The notes beneath the pieces are model-generated. The model made no database searches, was not told the DNA's origin, and saw only the letters and a program-made list of their open reading frames with translations. Shown here in pieces: positions 29,617-39,000 of a stretch of 39,000 nt of DNA (positions are counted from its first letter, which is position 1; the number at the start of each line of letters is the position of its first letter). This DNA is from Acidobacteriota bacterium (GTDB taxonomy: Bacteria; Acidobacteriota; Terriglobia; Bryobacterales; UBA6623): contig WGMB01000020.1 of NCBI GenBank assembly GCA_016125275.1, forward strand, positions 1 to 39,000. The letters run 5' to 3'. The translations under genes and the position numbers were made by a program.

Positions 29617-32304
29617 CTAGGAGAAGGTGTACTGCACCTCTCCGTTGTCGTCGATCGTCACCGCGATGGCGTTGGGCTTCTCGCCGGCGGCCAAGCTGGT
29701 CAGCAACTGCTTGGAAACCTCCGGCAACAGCGTGTTGGTCAGGATGTTGTCGACGTTGCGGGCGCCGCTTTCGACCTCGGTGCAACGGGCGGCGATGGCG
29801 TCCACCAAAGCGTCGTCGTAGCTCAGGGCAATACGGTGGATCTCCGCCAGCCGCCGCACGATCTTGCCCAGCTTGAGCCGAATGATGAGCTTGAGGGCCT
29901 CGTCGCGGATCGGGAAGTAGGGAATGATGACCATGCGGCCGAGGAAGGCCGGCTTGAAGACCTTGTCGAGCTCGGGCTTCAGAGCCTGCACGAGGCCCTG
30001 CTCGGACGGCATCGTCTCCGGGTCGGCGCACAGGCTCATCAGCGTGTCCGTACCAGCGTTCGACGTCAAGATGATGATCGTGTTCTTGAAGTCGATCTCA
30101 CGGCCCTCACCGTCGTCCATGCGGCCCTTGTCGAAGACCTGGAAGAACAGCTCCAGCACGTCGGGGTGGGCCTTTTCGACCTCATCGAGCAGCACGACCG
30201 AGTAGGGCCGCCGCCGCACGGCCTCGGTTAGCACGCCGCCCTCGCCGTAGCCGACGTACCCCGGAGGCGAGCCCTTGAGGCTCGACACGGTGTGCGCCTC
30301 CTGGAACTCCGACATGTTGATCGTGATCATGTTCCGCTCGCCGCCGTAGAGCAGGTCGGAGAGCGCCAGCGCCGTCTCCGTCTTGCCGACGCCGGACGGG
30401 CCGACCAACATGAAGACTCCGATCGGCTTGTTGGGGTCCTCCATGGAGGCCTTGGAGGTGCGAATACGCTGGCTGATGGCGCCCAAGGCGTGATCCTGCC
30501 CGACGACGCGGGCGCCAAGGTGTCCTTCGAGCGCCAGCACCGTCTGGATCTCGTCGCGCACCATCTTGCCGAGAGGAATGCCGGTCCAGCCGGAGATGAC
30601 CTCGCCGACGATCTGGGCGTCCACGGTGATCTTGATCAGGGGCTGCTCGCCCTGCAGCGTCTCGAGCTCGTCGTTGAGCCGCGCCAGCTCGCCGCGCAGC
30701 TCGTCAGGGCTCTTCTCGCGCAGCTTGGCGATCCGCTCGAGCTTCTCTTCGTCCGGCTGGGCGTCCTTGTGCGCGACGGTCTCGCCTTCCAGGGCGGCGC
30801 GCAGGTCCTTGATCTCCTCGACCAGGGCCAGCTCTCGCTGCCAGCGCTCGTGCATGGACTCCAGCTCGGCGTTGGTGCCGTCGATGCCCGTGGCCAGCTC
30901 GCCGAGCTTCTCGTTGTGGTCCACGCCCAGCTCGCTTTCGCGCTTGAGCACGCGGGTCTGGACCTCCAGGTCGTCCAGGCGCCGGCGGGCGTCTTCCACC
31001 GCGGCGGGCGTCGACGACTGGCCCAGCGCCACGCGGGCGCAAGCCGTGTCGAGCACGCTGACGGCCTTGTCCGGCAACTGCCGATCCGGCAGGTAGCGGT
31101 GCGAGAGCGTGACGGCCGCGCTGACGCCTTCGTTGAGGATGCGGACGCCGTGGTGCTTCTCGAGCGACTTGACGACGCCGCGCAGCATCACCATGCAGTC
31201 GGCTTCGCTGGGCTCGTCCACCTTCACGGGCTGGAAGCGACGGGCCAGCGCGGCGTCCTTCTCGAAGTATTTCTTGTACTCCGCCCAGGTCGTGGCGGCG
31301 ATGGTGCGCAGCTCGCCGCGCGCCAGGGCGGGCTTGAGTAGATTGGCGGCGTCGCCTTGGCCGGCTTGGCCGCCGGCGCCGATCATCGTGTGCGCCTCGT
31401 CGATGAACAGGATGATGGGCGTCGCCGAGGACTTCACCTCGGCGATCAAGCCCTTGAGGCGGTTCTCGAACTCGCCCTTCACGCTGGCGCCGGCCTGCAG
31501 CAGGGCCAAGTCCAGCGAATGCACGCGGACCTTGCGCAACGGCGGCGGCACGTCTCCGGCGGCCACGCGCTGAGCGAAGCCTTCGACCACGGCGGTCTTG
31601 CCGACGCCGGCCTCGCCGACCATGATCGGGTTGTTCTGCCGGCGGCGGGTGAGAATGTCGATGGTCTGGCGGATCTCCTTGTCGCGCGCCAGCACCGGGT
31701 CCATCTTGCCCGACTCGGCTTCGGCCGTCAGGTCAATGGTGTACTGGTCCAGGTGCGGCGTCTTGCCGCCCGGCTTGCGCTGCGGACCGCCGTCGCTGTC
31801 CTCGCTCTTCTCGTAGACGTCGGCGACATCCTCGGAACTCGACGAAACCAGCCCGGCGAACTCCTGCCCGAGCGCTTCGCCGTCGATCTTGGTGAACTCC
31901 CGGCTGATGTCGCGCATCAGCCGCCGCAGATCTTCATTCTTGGCAAGCGCCAAGATCGCAAAGCCCGAGCGGACCTTCTCGGCGCCGTAGTCGATCGAGC
32001 CGATCGTCCAGGCCTCGGTGAGCATGCGGACCACCCGCGGTCCGATTGCCGGCGTGCGGGCGTTGCCCGTCTTGAGCGTGTCGAGGCTGCGGGTCAGCTC
32101 ATCGGCCAGCCGGGACTTGTTGACCTCGAAGCGCGCCAGGATGGGCGCGAGGTCGCCGTCGGACTGGTCGAGCAGCTTCATCAAGAAGTGCTCCACTTCG
32201 ACGTCGTAGTGGGTCCGCGAGAGACACAGACCGGCGGCTGCTTCGAGGGCGCTGCGGGTTTGATCGTTGAGCCGGCCGATCAAGGCGCGCATGTTCACAG
32301 TCAT
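29617..32304 (-). CDS. clpV: T6SS ATPase ClpV (TssH)
   Basis: An 895-residue AAA+ ClpB-type unfoldase that disassembles contracted TssB-TssC sheaths. The N-domain (1-160) begins [23 protein letters not shown], typical of ClpV. AAA1 has Walker A GEAGVGKT (230-237) and IDEAH (about 301). A coiled middle region spans about 430-550. AAA2 has GPSGVGKT (635-642) and [10 protein letters not shown] (about 704). All catalytic motifs are intact. ATG 32304 is used, with ATG 32292 as an alternative. It is 13 bp after tssG and in the same run as the other T6SS genes. Confidence 0.96.
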   Translation of the reverse strand: MTVNMRALIGRLNDQTRSALEAAAGLCLSRTHYDVEVEHFLMKLLDQSDGDLAPILARFEVNKSRLADELTRSLDTLKTGNARTPAIGPRVVRMLTEAWTIGSIDYGAEKVRSGFAILALAKNEDLRRLMRDISREFTKIDGEALGQEFAGLVSSSSEDVADVYEKSEDSDGGPQRKPGGKTPHLDQYTIDLTAEAESGKMDPVLARDKEIRQTIDILTRRRQNNPIMVGEAGVGKTAVVEGFAQRVAAGDVPPPLRKVRVHSLDLALLQAGASVKGEFENRLKGLIAEVKSSATPIILFIDEAHTMIGAGGQAGQGDAANLLKPALARGELRTIAATTWAEYKKYFEKDAALARRFQPVKVDEPSEADCMVMLRGVVKSLEKHHGVRILNEGVSAAVTLSHRYLPDRQLPDKAVSVLDTACARVALGQSSTPAAVEDARRRLDDLEVQTRVLKRESELGVDHNEKLGELATGIDGTNAELESMHERWQRELALVEEIKDLRAALEGETVAHKDAQPDEEKLERIAKLREKSPDELRGELARLNDELETLQGEQPLIKITVDAQIVGEVISGWTGIPLGKMVRDEIQTVLALEGHLGARVVGQDHALGAISQRIRTSKASMEDPNKPIGVFMLVGPSGVGKTETALALSDLLYGGERNMITINMSEFQEAHTVSSLKGSPPGYVGYGEGGVLTEAVRRRPYSVVLLDEVEKAHPDVLELFFQVFDKGRMDDGEGREIDFKNTIIILTSNAGTDTLMSLCADPETMPSEQGLVQALKPELDKVFKPAFLGRMVIIPYFPIRDEALKLIIRLKLGKIVRRLAEIHRIALSYDDALVDAIAARCTEVESGARNVDNILTNTLLPEVSKQLLTSLAAGEKPNAIAVTIDDNGEVQYTFS

Positions 32305-32317
32305 GGCTTATCGTTCC

Positions 32318-33358
32318 TCATCCCAGTGGAAACACGGTATCAGAAGGGTCTCGATCGAACTGATCGCCCGATTTGACCCAGGTCACCCAGCCCAGCCGGG
32401 GTTCGTCGCCGCCTGCTTCGCCCAGCAGGCAAGGGGGGACGGACTCCCGCTCGAGCACCAATTGAACTTCGAAATCCACGTCGTACCCGGCGAAGAACCG
32501 CGTCAACTGCTTCAACGGTTCGAAGGCGGAGCCGTCGGGCAGAAACTGGTCGTAGCGCTCCCTCGGCAGAGGCCCGATGCGGATGCGGGCGCGAGCCTGC
32601 TGGCTCCACACCTCGTCGCCCACCACGGCCCCGCCGCCCAACGTATCGGCCGCCGCACCCAGGTCGCCGAAGGAGCATTGGTCCGATTCGGCTAGAGGAT
32701 ACCAAGCCCCGATGAATTGCTCGACCTGAAAAGGAGCCCGAAAGTAGTCCTCGAGCATCGACTCGAGCGCCGTCGCCGAACGGGTTTGCAGCCCCAGCAG
32801 CCCGGCGTAGTAGAGCAGCGACTCGTCTTCCACTTGCAGCCGCCGCTGCATGCCGGGCGTGCCCATGCCGATGAAGCAGGCCACCTGCCGCGAAAAACGG
32901 TCGACGCCGTCGCGCTCATAGGCGACCGGGAAGCGATACTTCTCCCACGCCTGGTAGAACAGCGACAGCAGGCGGTGGTGGAAGATATCGAGGAACTCGG
33001 CCAGCGTGCGGTCTTCCGCCCGCAGCCGGTCCACCACCAGCCGCGTGTAGTTGTACGGCAGCACTCCCGAGGCCCCTGTGAGGCCCATGAAGTTGACGTA
33101 CATCTCCGGCGGGCCCTTCTCCCGCCACTCGATCTTCTGGATCTGGCTGGCCGGGAACGCCAGCGACTGATAGACGCGGAAGCGCACGGCCTCGCGCTCG
33201 AGATCTCCGTAGCGGCCCACCACGGACTCGCGGCCCGACCGCAATTGCAGGACGCGGACGGCCTGGAAGAAATCGAAGTGGCAAGGGTCGCGCCGCAGAT
33301 CGGCTTCGACCCGAGCGTAGATCAGCTCAAGATTCGGTGGCCGGTCCGCGGTTTCCAT
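32318..33358 (-). CDS. tssG: T6SS baseplate protein TssG
   Basis: A 346-residue baseplate subunit. The beginning RPPNLELIYARVEADLRRDPCHFDFFQAVRVLQL and the segment HHRLLSLFYQAWEKYRFPVAYER are diagnostic. The GGGAVVGDEVWSQQARARIRIGPLPRERYDQFLPDG block is the conserved middle part. It forms the wedge with TssF, TssE and TssK. The gene overlaps tssF by 37 bp, an unusually long overlap that suggests tight translational coupling. Length agrees with the family (about 310-360). Confidence 0.95.
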   Translation of the reverse strand: METADRPPNLELIYARVEADLRRDPCHFDFFQAVRVLQLRSGRESVVGRYGDLEREAVRFRVYQSLAFPASQIQKIEWREKGPPEMYVNFMGLTGASGVLPYNYTRLVVDRLRAEDRTLAEFLDIFHHRLLSLFYQAWEKYRFPVAYERDGVDRFSRQVACFIGMGTPGMQRRLQVEDESLLYYAGLLGLQTRSATALESMLEDYFRAPFQVEQFIGAWYPLAESDQCSFGDLGAAADTLGGGAVVGDEVWSQQARARIRIGPLPRERYDQFLPDGSAFEPLKQLTRFFAGYDVDFEVQLVLERESVPPCLLGEAGGDEPRLGWVTWVKSGDQFDRDPSDTVFPLG

Positions 33359-35163
33359 TCGCGCAGCACCTCCCGCTTCTGCTTGGTCTTGACGACCAAC
33401 TGCGTGAAGCTGTTCAGCGAGGCGTACAACCCCAGAAAGCGCTCGATCACGCTGGCAAACAGATACACCCCGCCGCCGACGAACTGCTCCTCGTCGAGCT
33501 CCACCTCGACCCGCGTGCCCTGGCAGAACGTGACGCCGTGCTCGGAGGCGACGGGCGCGAAGTGCCGCCGGCTCTTCACCTCCGTGATGCCGTTGATCAT
33601 GCGCTTGATGTAGGCCGAGTCGGTAAAGTCATACAGCCGCAGGATGTGCTGCAAGCCCTCCCGGCCGTCCTCGACGATCGACAGGTAGTTGAGCGACAGG
33701 TGCGAGATCATCCGCCACAGGATGGCCTTGCCCATCGGCGGCCGGATCGGTTTGGTCGGCTGCTTGAGGCAGATGATGCGCTTGATCGACACTCCGCCTT
33801 CGAGCTTGAAGTCGCCCTGCGGATCGCCGAACGGCAACTTGCCGGGCAGGTCGCGGTTGGTGCAGGTGGTGTCGACAGTCAGCGTATCGGCGTCGGGCGC
33901 CACGGGACGCATCGTCAGGTCGGTGAGGGTCAAGTAGACTTCCGTTCCCTTGTCCTGCTTGCGCAGCGATTCGCGCCGGCTGGCCACCCAGAAGGCCTTT
34001 TCGCGGCTCGGGTCCTGGCCGTGGCGAAACGAATAGAACGGCTGGAAGTTGGTGATCTCCTGGGTCTTGGCGTTGATGACCTTGACCTCGTCGACCGAAA
34101 AGACCTCGACCGCCAGGGGCCGCCGGACGTCCGGGATGATCGGATACTCGAAGCGACGGTTCTCGAGCAGGATCGGTTCGGCTTGCTGCGGAAACAAGTT
34201 GACGATCGGCGTGCAACTGAGCCGGAACAGATCCGGCTTCACGTTGCCGCGCAGCACCTCGCCGGGGTCTTCGCCCTCGACGCCCTTGAACAGGAAGATG
34301 ATCTCGAGCTTGTCCTGAAAACCCTCGAACTTCAGCGTGCCCAGTTGTTCCAGGTCCACGAACAGGAACTTCTCCGGGAAGGTGAAGTATTCCTGCAACA
34401 GGCGATAGCCGATGAAGCTCTTCTTGGGGTAGGGCAGCAGGCCCTCGTCGTCCTCGAATCCGACCGGGCGGATCGCGCTGCCGGGCAGACTCTGCGGCGG
34501 AATCAGCGAGCCGGGGGAAGGGTCTCGTACGACCACCTCGACCAGCCGATTGCACAACAGCTCGTAGAGCCGGTGCACCACGCGGTTCTCGCCGCTGAGG
34601 TAGAAACGCAGATGGTCGAGCTCGACCTTGTCGAGCGCCACGTCCGGGTCGAGCTGCAACTCCAACCGCACGGCCGAGGTCGCCCCCGAAAGAGCCACCG
34701 GAGGGTCCAGCAAATCCGGCGGGCTCCACTCCGCGGCGCTCACGTGAAACGGCCACAGGGTCGTGTCATACGCGGTACGAAACTTGCAGGGCACGCCGCC
34801 CACGTCGCGCGAATCGAGCATCGAGCCGCGCGGAATCGTGACCCCTGTGGAGAGCTTGCCTTGCCCCGGATCGGGCTCCATCCGCACGATCGACATGGAC
34901 GGGATCGGCCGGATGAAGTGCGGATAGACGACGCCGAGCAGGGACTCGGTGATCTCCGGAAACTCGTCGTCGATCTTGAGATGGACGCGCGCGGTAAGGA
35001 AGGCAAAGCCTTCCAGCATGCGCTCGACGTGCGGGTCCTCGACCTCATCGCCGCTCATCGAGAGGCGGGCGGCGACTTTCGGATACTTGTCGGCGAACTG
35101 TTTGGACAGGCGCCGCAGGTAGGTCAGCTCGCGCTCGTAGTAGCCGAGCAGCTCATCCCGCAT
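33322..35163 (-). CDS. tssF: T6SS baseplate protein TssF
   Basis: A 613-residue baseplate wedge protein. It starts with the hallmark LLGYYERELTYLRRLSKQFADKYPKVAARL and carries DPHVERMLEGFAFLTARVHLKIDDEFPEITESLL. Later blocks include EVFSVDEVKVIN and the C-terminal FCQGTRVEVELDEEQFVGGGVYLFASVIERFLGLYASLNSFTQLVVKT, all typical. Family length is about 580-620. The 5' end overlaps tssE by 11 bp and the 3' end overlaps tssG by 37 bp. Confidence 0.96.
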   Translation of the reverse strand: MRDELLGYYERELTYLRRLSKQFADKYPKVAARLSMSGDEVEDPHVERMLEGFAFLTARVHLKIDDEFPEITESLLGVVYPHFIRPIPSMSIVRMEPDPGQGKLSTGVTIPRGSMLDSRDVGGVPCKFRTAYDTTLWPFHVSAAEWSPPDLLDPPVALSGATSAVRLELQLDPDVALDKVELDHLRFYLSGENRVVHRLYELLCNRLVEVVVRDPSPGSLIPPQSLPGSAIRPVGFEDDEGLLPYPKKSFIGYRLLQEYFTFPEKFLFVDLEQLGTLKFEGFQDKLEIIFLFKGVEGEDPGEVLRGNVKPDLFRLSCTPIVNLFPQQAEPILLENRRFEYPIIPDVRRPLAVEVFSVDEVKVINAKTQEITNFQPFYSFRHGQDPSREKAFWVASRRESLRKQDKGTEVYLTLTDLTMRPVAPDADTLTVDTTCTNRDLPGKLPFGDPQGDFKLEGGVSIKRIICLKQPTKPIRPPMGKAILWRMISHLSLNYLSIVEDGREGLQHILRLYDFTDSAYIKRMINGITEVKSRRHFAPVASEHGVTFCQGTRVEVELDEEQFVGGGVYLFASVIERFLGLYASLNSFTQLVVKTKQKREVLREWKPRTGHRILS

Positions 35164-35740
35164 TCGCCTTGCCCTCGATCTGGTACTGACCGCTGCTCAA
35201 CTCCAGCAGAGTATCGAACGACACTCTCTCCGAGGCAGGGTCCATCATCAGCTTCGCCTCGATGCGGAAACGCACCCGCCGCAGCCCCTTGGAGGTGACC
35301 TCCAGCGGGACGACGCGGACGTCCTTGAGGCGGGGCTCGAAGATCTCGAGCGCCTCCTTGACCGAGCCCACCAGCAGATCGGCGTCGTCGGCCGAGCTCA
35401 GGCCGTAGGCCGTGAAGTCCGGCAAGCCATAGCGGTACAGAGACTTCTCGACTTCCTGAAAGCGCGGCTCCACATCGAGCTCGCGACGGCGGATGTCGGG
35501 GCCGGAGAAGTCCAGCTTGGGCTCATCGACGATCCGGCGGGCGTTGAGCAGCCACTCTAGATCGCGGCGCACGCCGGCTCGGTGCGCGTCCTCGGACTCC
35601 CGGCGCGTCATCGGCCGCTCCAGCGGGCCGCGCTCGGCGGACTCTTCATAGCGGCGCTGCCGCTGCACGCGCCGTGAATCCTCCGGCTCCTCGTCGATGA
35701 GCCGGTCCAAGACCGAAAGCGTAACCGGAGTATTCGTCAT
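35153..35740 (-). CDS. tssE: T6SS baseplate protein TssE (gp25-like)
   Basis: A 195-residue gp25/lysozyme-like baseplate protein. The first part (LSVLDRLIDEEP) and the core RRDLEWLLNARR, PDFTAYGLSSADD and FEPRLKDVRVVPLEV are the conserved TssE elements, including the EPRL motif. Family members are often 140-170 residues, so the charged Arg/Glu-rich N-terminal region (about 17-50) is longer than usual. The gene starts 12 bp after tssA and overlaps tssF by 11 bp. Confidence 0.94.
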   Translation of the reverse strand: MTNTPVTLSVLDRLIDEEPEDSRRVQRQRRYEESAERGPLERPMTRRESEDAHRAGVRRDLEWLLNARRIVDEPKLDFSGPDIRRRELDVEPRFQEVEKSLYRYGLPDFTAYGLSSADDADLLVGSVKEALEIFEPRLKDVRVVPLEVTSKGLRRVRFRIEAKLMMDPASERVSFDTLLELSSGQYQIEGKANAG

Positions 35741-35752
35741 CGCCCGCTCGCG

Positions 35753-37879
35753 CTAGAGCTCCAGAGCCCGCGACGGATCGAGCCGCACGATGCGATCGTA
35801 GATCTCCGCCGGCGCCTTCTTGTCTCCCGTCACGGCCTCGCAGTGATGATAGATCACGATGAGGGCGTGGACGACCATGTCCCGCTCCTCCCAGCCGTGG
35901 AGCTGATGCTGGTCAATGGAAGCCCGAATGTCGTTGAGCAGCGGCTGAGCCACGCTCTTCTTGTCGGCGCCGATGAGGATCTCGGCGATCTGGAGCTGCC
36001 GTTGGAAGCGGGCGCGTCCGGAGCGCTGCTTCTCCAGGTCGGCGAACAGAACCTCGAGCGCTTCCTGCTGCTTGCCGGCCTTGAGGGCTTTCTGGGCCAG
36101 CTCGAAGGCGTCGGCGGTGTCCTTCTTGCGCCAGCCCGGGTGCCAAGCGTAGTCGATCTCGAGCGGCTTGGCGTCCCGCGGGAACGGCGGCGGCGGCACG
36201 TGCGCCCGTACGGGCGCGGCGACCGGGCGCGGCCGCGGGGGCGGTTTCGGGGCGGGCTTTGGCGGCGGAGGCGGTTCCGGCTTCGGGGCGGACGGCTCGT
36301 CCATGGAGGCTCCGTCCGCTCCTTCTTGGCCCTCGGACGCTTCCCCGGCCTCGCCGGTGGGCTCGCCGTCGGCAGCGATGGGTTCGGGCTCCGGTGCGGG
36401 CTCGGGCTCCGGCTCTGGTTCGGATTCCGGTTCCTCGACGGCCGCCGCCTGGCTGGCGAGCGCCAACGCCCGCAGATCCAGCGGCGCCTGCTCGGTCAGC
36501 CCGCCGCTGAGCTCGCGCAGCCACGCCCGGGTCTCCAGCGAAGCCACCGGCGTCTCATCGAGCAAGGTCAGTTGCACGATGTCGGGGACGTCGGCCAGCA
36601 GCGTCGCCAACTGGGCGCAAATGGCGCGCGCGACCAGATGGTAGCTCGGACCCAATCCGGCGCAGGCCTCCACGGCGAAGCGCTGCAGGTCCAGCCAGGC
36701 CCGGCCATACGGCAGCGCCAGCGTCCGCTCACAGTCTTCCAGCAGCTCTTCCCAGCGGCCCTCGAGCGCGAGAGCCTTCAGGCGACGACGCAGCTCGATG
36801 GGAGGCGGCTGCAGCGCGGAGGCGTCCCCGGCCACGGCGGCTTCCCGCAACTCGCCCCAACGCAGCCCGCGCAGCATCAGATACGCCGCCGGGCTGGTCG
36901 GGTTCTTTTTGCGCAGTGTGGCCGCCGCGTTGGCGATCGCGGCCACGATCTCCTGCCGGTCAGCCGGTTCGCCCGCGCCCGGCGGAATCACCAAGCTGGC
37001 CGCCGCCACGACCTTCTTGACCCCGCCGCCCGCCGCTGCGTCGCCGGGCTCGCCGGCGCCGGCTTCCTCGCCCTCGGCGACTTCCTCGGGGACCTCTTCC
37101 ACCGGGTCCGGCTCGAGCTCGCGCTTCTTCTCGAGGAACTGATGCACCTGATGGCGCACTTCGGTCAACGAGTCGCGCAAGGCCGAAAAGCCCGGCGCTT
37201 CATCGCCGAACTTCTCATCGCAGAGCTTTCCGAGGCCGTCGAGCGACTCCAGGCACCCGTCCAGGGCGCCCTCCATCTGGACGTAGTACGCCTTGGGGCT
37301 CGCCTCGAAGGCGTCGGCGAACTGCTCCGGCGTGACCTTGCCGGCCGCGATCTTGGCGTCCCGCGCCTTCTTCTCTTCCTTGGACTTGGCGCTCTCTTCG
37401 GTGCCGACCAGCCGCGACTCGCGGTAGTCGAACAGGTGGTAGCCCTCGCGAACGATGGCAGTGAAGCGCACCGCCTCGGCCAGACTCAACCCGAGCTGGT
37501 TGAGCGGCGCGGCGCGGAGCTCCAGACCGTCGTCCTCGTCGTCTTCGGGGAACAGCGTGTCCCAGAACTGTTCGACTAGGCTGTGATTGAGCTTGATGCC
37601 GGATAGCAACCCTGGAAAACCTTCCAGCCGCAGCAAGGCCTCGGTGGCCCAGAAGGCCAGTTGCAAGTCCTTGCTGCGCGTCGCGATCGCTTCGCTGGAG
37701 AGCTTGAGGACTTTCCCGAAATCGGCGACCTTGCGCTCGGTCTGCCATTCGCCCTGCGCCAGGTCCTCCTCTTCGCGGCGCGCCTCGCGAATCTCGTCAT
37801 AGAGCGCGTCATAACGCAGCGATCGCCCGCTCGGGTTGTCGCCCGGAATCGGTTGGAGGATGTCTTCGCGAAGTGGCAT
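35753..37879 (-). CDS. tssA: T6SS cap/assembly protein TssA (ImpA-type)
   Basis: A 708-residue TssA with an ImpA_N domain (about 5-120: PIPGDNPSGRSLRYDALYDEIREARREE, KSKDLQLAFWATEALLRLEGF). The middle domain is helical. There is a long low-complexity linker of Glu/Pro then Pro/Lys repeats (about 468-570). The helical C-terminal region (about 580-708) has LEVLFADLEKQRSG and AAKPLLNDI-like text. TssA proteins help start and cap the sheath. The acidic-then-basic linker makes it longer than many homologues. The gene lies between tagJ (24 bp) and tssE (12 bp). Confidence 0.93.
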   Translation of the reverse strand: MPLREDILQPIPGDNPSGRSLRYDALYDEIREARREEEDLAQGEWQTERKVADFGKVLKLSSEAIATRSKDLQLAFWATEALLRLEGFPGLLSGIKLNHSLVEQFWDTLFPEDDEDDGLELRAAPLNQLGLSLAEAVRFTAIVREGYHLFDYRESRLVGTEESAKSKEEKKARDAKIAAGKVTPEQFADAFEASPKAYYVQMEGALDGCLESLDGLGKLCDEKFGDEAPGFSALRDSLTEVRHQVHQFLEKKRELEPDPVEEVPEEVAEGEEAGAGEPGDAAAGGGVKKVVAAASLVIPPGAGEPADRQEIVAAIANAAATLRKKNPTSPAAYLMLRGLRWGELREAAVAGDASALQPPPIELRRRLKALALEGRWEELLEDCERTLALPYGRAWLDLQRFAVEACAGLGPSYHLVARAICAQLATLLADVPDIVQLTLLDETPVASLETRAWLRELSGGLTEQAPLDLRALALASQAAAVEEPESEPEPEPEPAPEPEPIAADGEPTGEAGEASEGQEGADGASMDEPSAPKPEPPPPPKPAPKPPPRPRPVAAPVRAHVPPPPFPRDAKPLEIDYAWHPGWRKKDTADAFELAQKALKAGKQQEALEVLFADLEKQRSGRARFQRQLQIAEILIGADKKSVAQPLLNDIRASIDQHQLHGWEERDMVVHALIVIYHHCEAVTGDKKAPAEIYDRIVRLDPSRALEL

Positions 37880-37903
37880 GGAACAAGCGCAGACGGGAGC
37901 GAA

Positions 37904-38662
37904 TCAGCGGGTGGCGTCGTCGTCCTCGTCCGGGCCTGCCTCGTCGGCGGTTTCCTCGAGAATCTGGACGTCGAAGACGATCGAGCGGATCTCGAGCAGG
38001 GGCACTTCGCGATCGTCGACGCGTAGGAGCTTGTGCCCGACGGGAACTTCCCGGCCGGCGTCGTCTTCGCCGAACGCCGTCGTGCGGCCCAGCCAGACCT
38101 CTTCGTCGGGATGCTTCGAGGAGAACGGATAAATGACCGGCAACAGAACCTCGCCCATGTCGGCGCCCTTGAATGACGGGCCCGCCTGGACGAATGCCGG
38201 CGTCCACAAGGTGTCCCGGAGCTTCTTCGGGGCTTCGATGTGGATCGAGGCGATGTGCTCGAACGGGACCCAGGTGTAGGCGCCGGCGACAAAGACTTCA
38301 AGACGCGGGCCGATGTCGGGGTCCACGTCGGAGATGGATTCGAACGGCTCGCCGTTCAACTTTCCAGAGCGCGACGGACCGACCGGCGAGGTAGGAAACG
38401 ATTCGCTGCGGAACAGCTCGAGGCGGCTCTCCTCGGCGTGCAGAGCGGAGTAGTACAGGACCGCGCCCATCTCGGCGTCCGAGCTGCCGCGGGCCAGCAC
38501 GCCGAGCTGCTTGCGCGCTCGGCTGAATTCGCCGGCGAAGCAGAGCAACTCGAACAAAAAGGTCCTCTGTTTGGAGTCGGTGGGATGATCCCGACAGTAC
38601 TCGGTCAACGCGCGAATCGCTTCTGTGACTTTTCCCGCGTCGAAGAGTTGCTTTGCCGTCAT
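37904..38662 (-). CDS. tagJ: T6SS accessory protein TagJ (ImpE)
   Basis: A 252-residue ImpE/TagJ protein. The N-terminus has TPR-like helices (LFDAGKVTEAIRALTEYCRDHP, LFELLCFAGEFSRARKQL), then a beta-rich domain with PRLEVFVAGAYTWVPFEHI and APKKLRDTLWTPA, both signature segments. TagJ binds ClpV or sheath in systems that carry it and marks the T6SS subtype close to the Pseudomonas H1 system. The gene is 43 bp after hcp and 24 bp before tssA. Confidence 0.93.
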   Translation of the reverse strand: MTAKQLFDAGKVTEAIRALTEYCRDHPTDSKQRTFLFELLCFAGEFSRARKQLGVLARGSSDAEMGAVLYYSALHAEESRLELFRSESFPTSPVGPSRSGKLNGEPFESISDVDPDIGPRLEVFVAGAYTWVPFEHIASIHIEAPKKLRDTLWTPAFVQAGPSFKGADMGEVLLPVIYPFSSKHPDEEVWLGRTTAFGEDDAGREVPVGHKLLRVDDREVPLLEIRSIVFDVQILEETADEAGPDEDDDATR

Positions 38663-38705
38663 TGAATCACCCCACCGAGCCTCATGGTCCAGATCGCCGC
38701 TTCGC

Positions 38706-39000
38706 TTAGAAGGGCTTGAGAGTACCGACGTCGAAGCCCTTGTCGACCCAGCCTTCGAGCTTGCCCTCGTCGCTCTCGGGGTTGTAGCTGACCTTGATCT
38801 TCTCGTAGGCGAACGAGACCGACTCGGTCGGGTTCTCGGAGCTGCCGGAGACCTGGATCGAGCTGATGATCACGTCCTCGAGCTCGATCTTGAAGTAGTC
38901 CTCCTGCTGGTCGCCCATCGGCTTGTCGTAGATGATCTCGACCTTGGTGAGGACATTGCCGGTCGCGCAGTCGTCGAACAGCAGGGGCGTGAGCTTGTCA
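38706..39000 (-). CDS. hcp: T6SS tube protein Hcp (5' end beyond the window)
   Basis: The last 97 codons of an Hcp (TssD) tube subunit; the N-terminus is beyond position 39000. The visible chain starts DKLTPLLFDDCATGNVLTKV and continues with YFKIELEDVIISSIQVSGSS, ESVSFAYEKIKVSYNPES and the C-terminal GWVDKGFDVGTLKPF, all typical of the Hcp barrel. An ATG at 38918 lies in the middle of this domain and is not the start. Hcp stacks to form the inner tube and can also carry or chaperone effectors. Confidence 0.93.
   Translation of the reverse strand, partial: DKLTPLLFDDCATGNVLTKVEIIYDKPMGDQQEDYFKIELEDVIISSIQVSGSSENPTESVSFAYEKIKVSYNPESDEGKLEGWVDKGFDVGTLKPF

Noticed and set aside
33337..35298. 653-codon plus-strand frame opposite TssF
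   Set aside because: Antisense artefact of high GC; TssF has hallmark segments across its full length.
1..39000. tRNA, rRNA, CRISPR arrays, insertion sequences, attachment sites
   Set aside because: No cloverleaf-like segment, direct-repeat array, transposase, integrase or flanking repeats were recognised on reading; short RNA genes could be missed without a search tool.

Overview
This 39 kb window is high-GC chromosomal DNA, densely coded on both strands, with no rRNA, tRNA, CRISPR array, transposase or integrase that I could recognise. The gene content best fits an Acidobacteriota-type organism (Bryobacterales/Solibacter-like). The clues are an Oar/TonB-type outer-membrane barrel protein, a DUF4384 protein, two DUF4114-like PEP-CTERM proteins, several ECF-type sigma factors and a type VI secretion system (T6SS). 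This assignment is inference from gene content; no taxonomic marker is present.

Left part (1-12,959), metabolism and envelope. The window opens with the first codons of a minus-strand gene behind a strong Shine-Dalgarno that can pair with an upstream anti-Shine-Dalgarno. After a 760-bp non-coding stretch come a TonB-receptor-like barrel protein and a flavin-dependent luciferase-like monooxygenase (+). A minus-strand run of six genes follows, read right to left: SCP-x-like thiolase, short DUF35-like protein, methyltransferase, class I aminotransferase, MFS transporter and AhpD-like protein. Divergent from the thiolase is a tightly overlapped trio: ECF sigma factor, zinc-finger anti-sigma factor and exported protein.

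Middle part (12,945-21,739). Two paralogous PEP-CTERM proteins, a TPR-methyltransferase, a sodium:solute symporter, an orphan sigma-like protein, a Cys/His-rich small membrane protein, an SDR dehydrogenase, a sulfatase-fold lipoprotein with Thr at the nucleophile position, and a DUF4384 protein.

Right part (21,790-39,000), T6SS. Read on the minus strand: hcp (cut by the window edge), tagJ, tssA, tssE, tssF, tssG, clpV, vgrG, a PAAR-M91 metalloprotease effector, a lipoprotein (possible immunity protein), an FHA-DcrB/DUF1795 fusion, then a Ser/Thr kinase with a TM helix and an FGE domain, and an unrecognised protein. A small phage 'ABA-sandwich'-like gene sits on the opposite strand between the FHA gene and the kinase. 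tssB, tssC, tssJ, tssK, tssL and tssM are not in the window and would be expected beyond position 39,000.

The most interesting part is the regulatory and effector module at 22.6-27.6 kb. The kinase-FGE protein looks like a fusion of PpkA and TagR functions. The FHA protein carries a domain resembling the Eag chaperones that load membrane-segment-containing PAAR effectors, and it lies two genes after exactly such an effector. This suggests, as a hypothesis, that effector loading is coupled to threonine phosphorylation.
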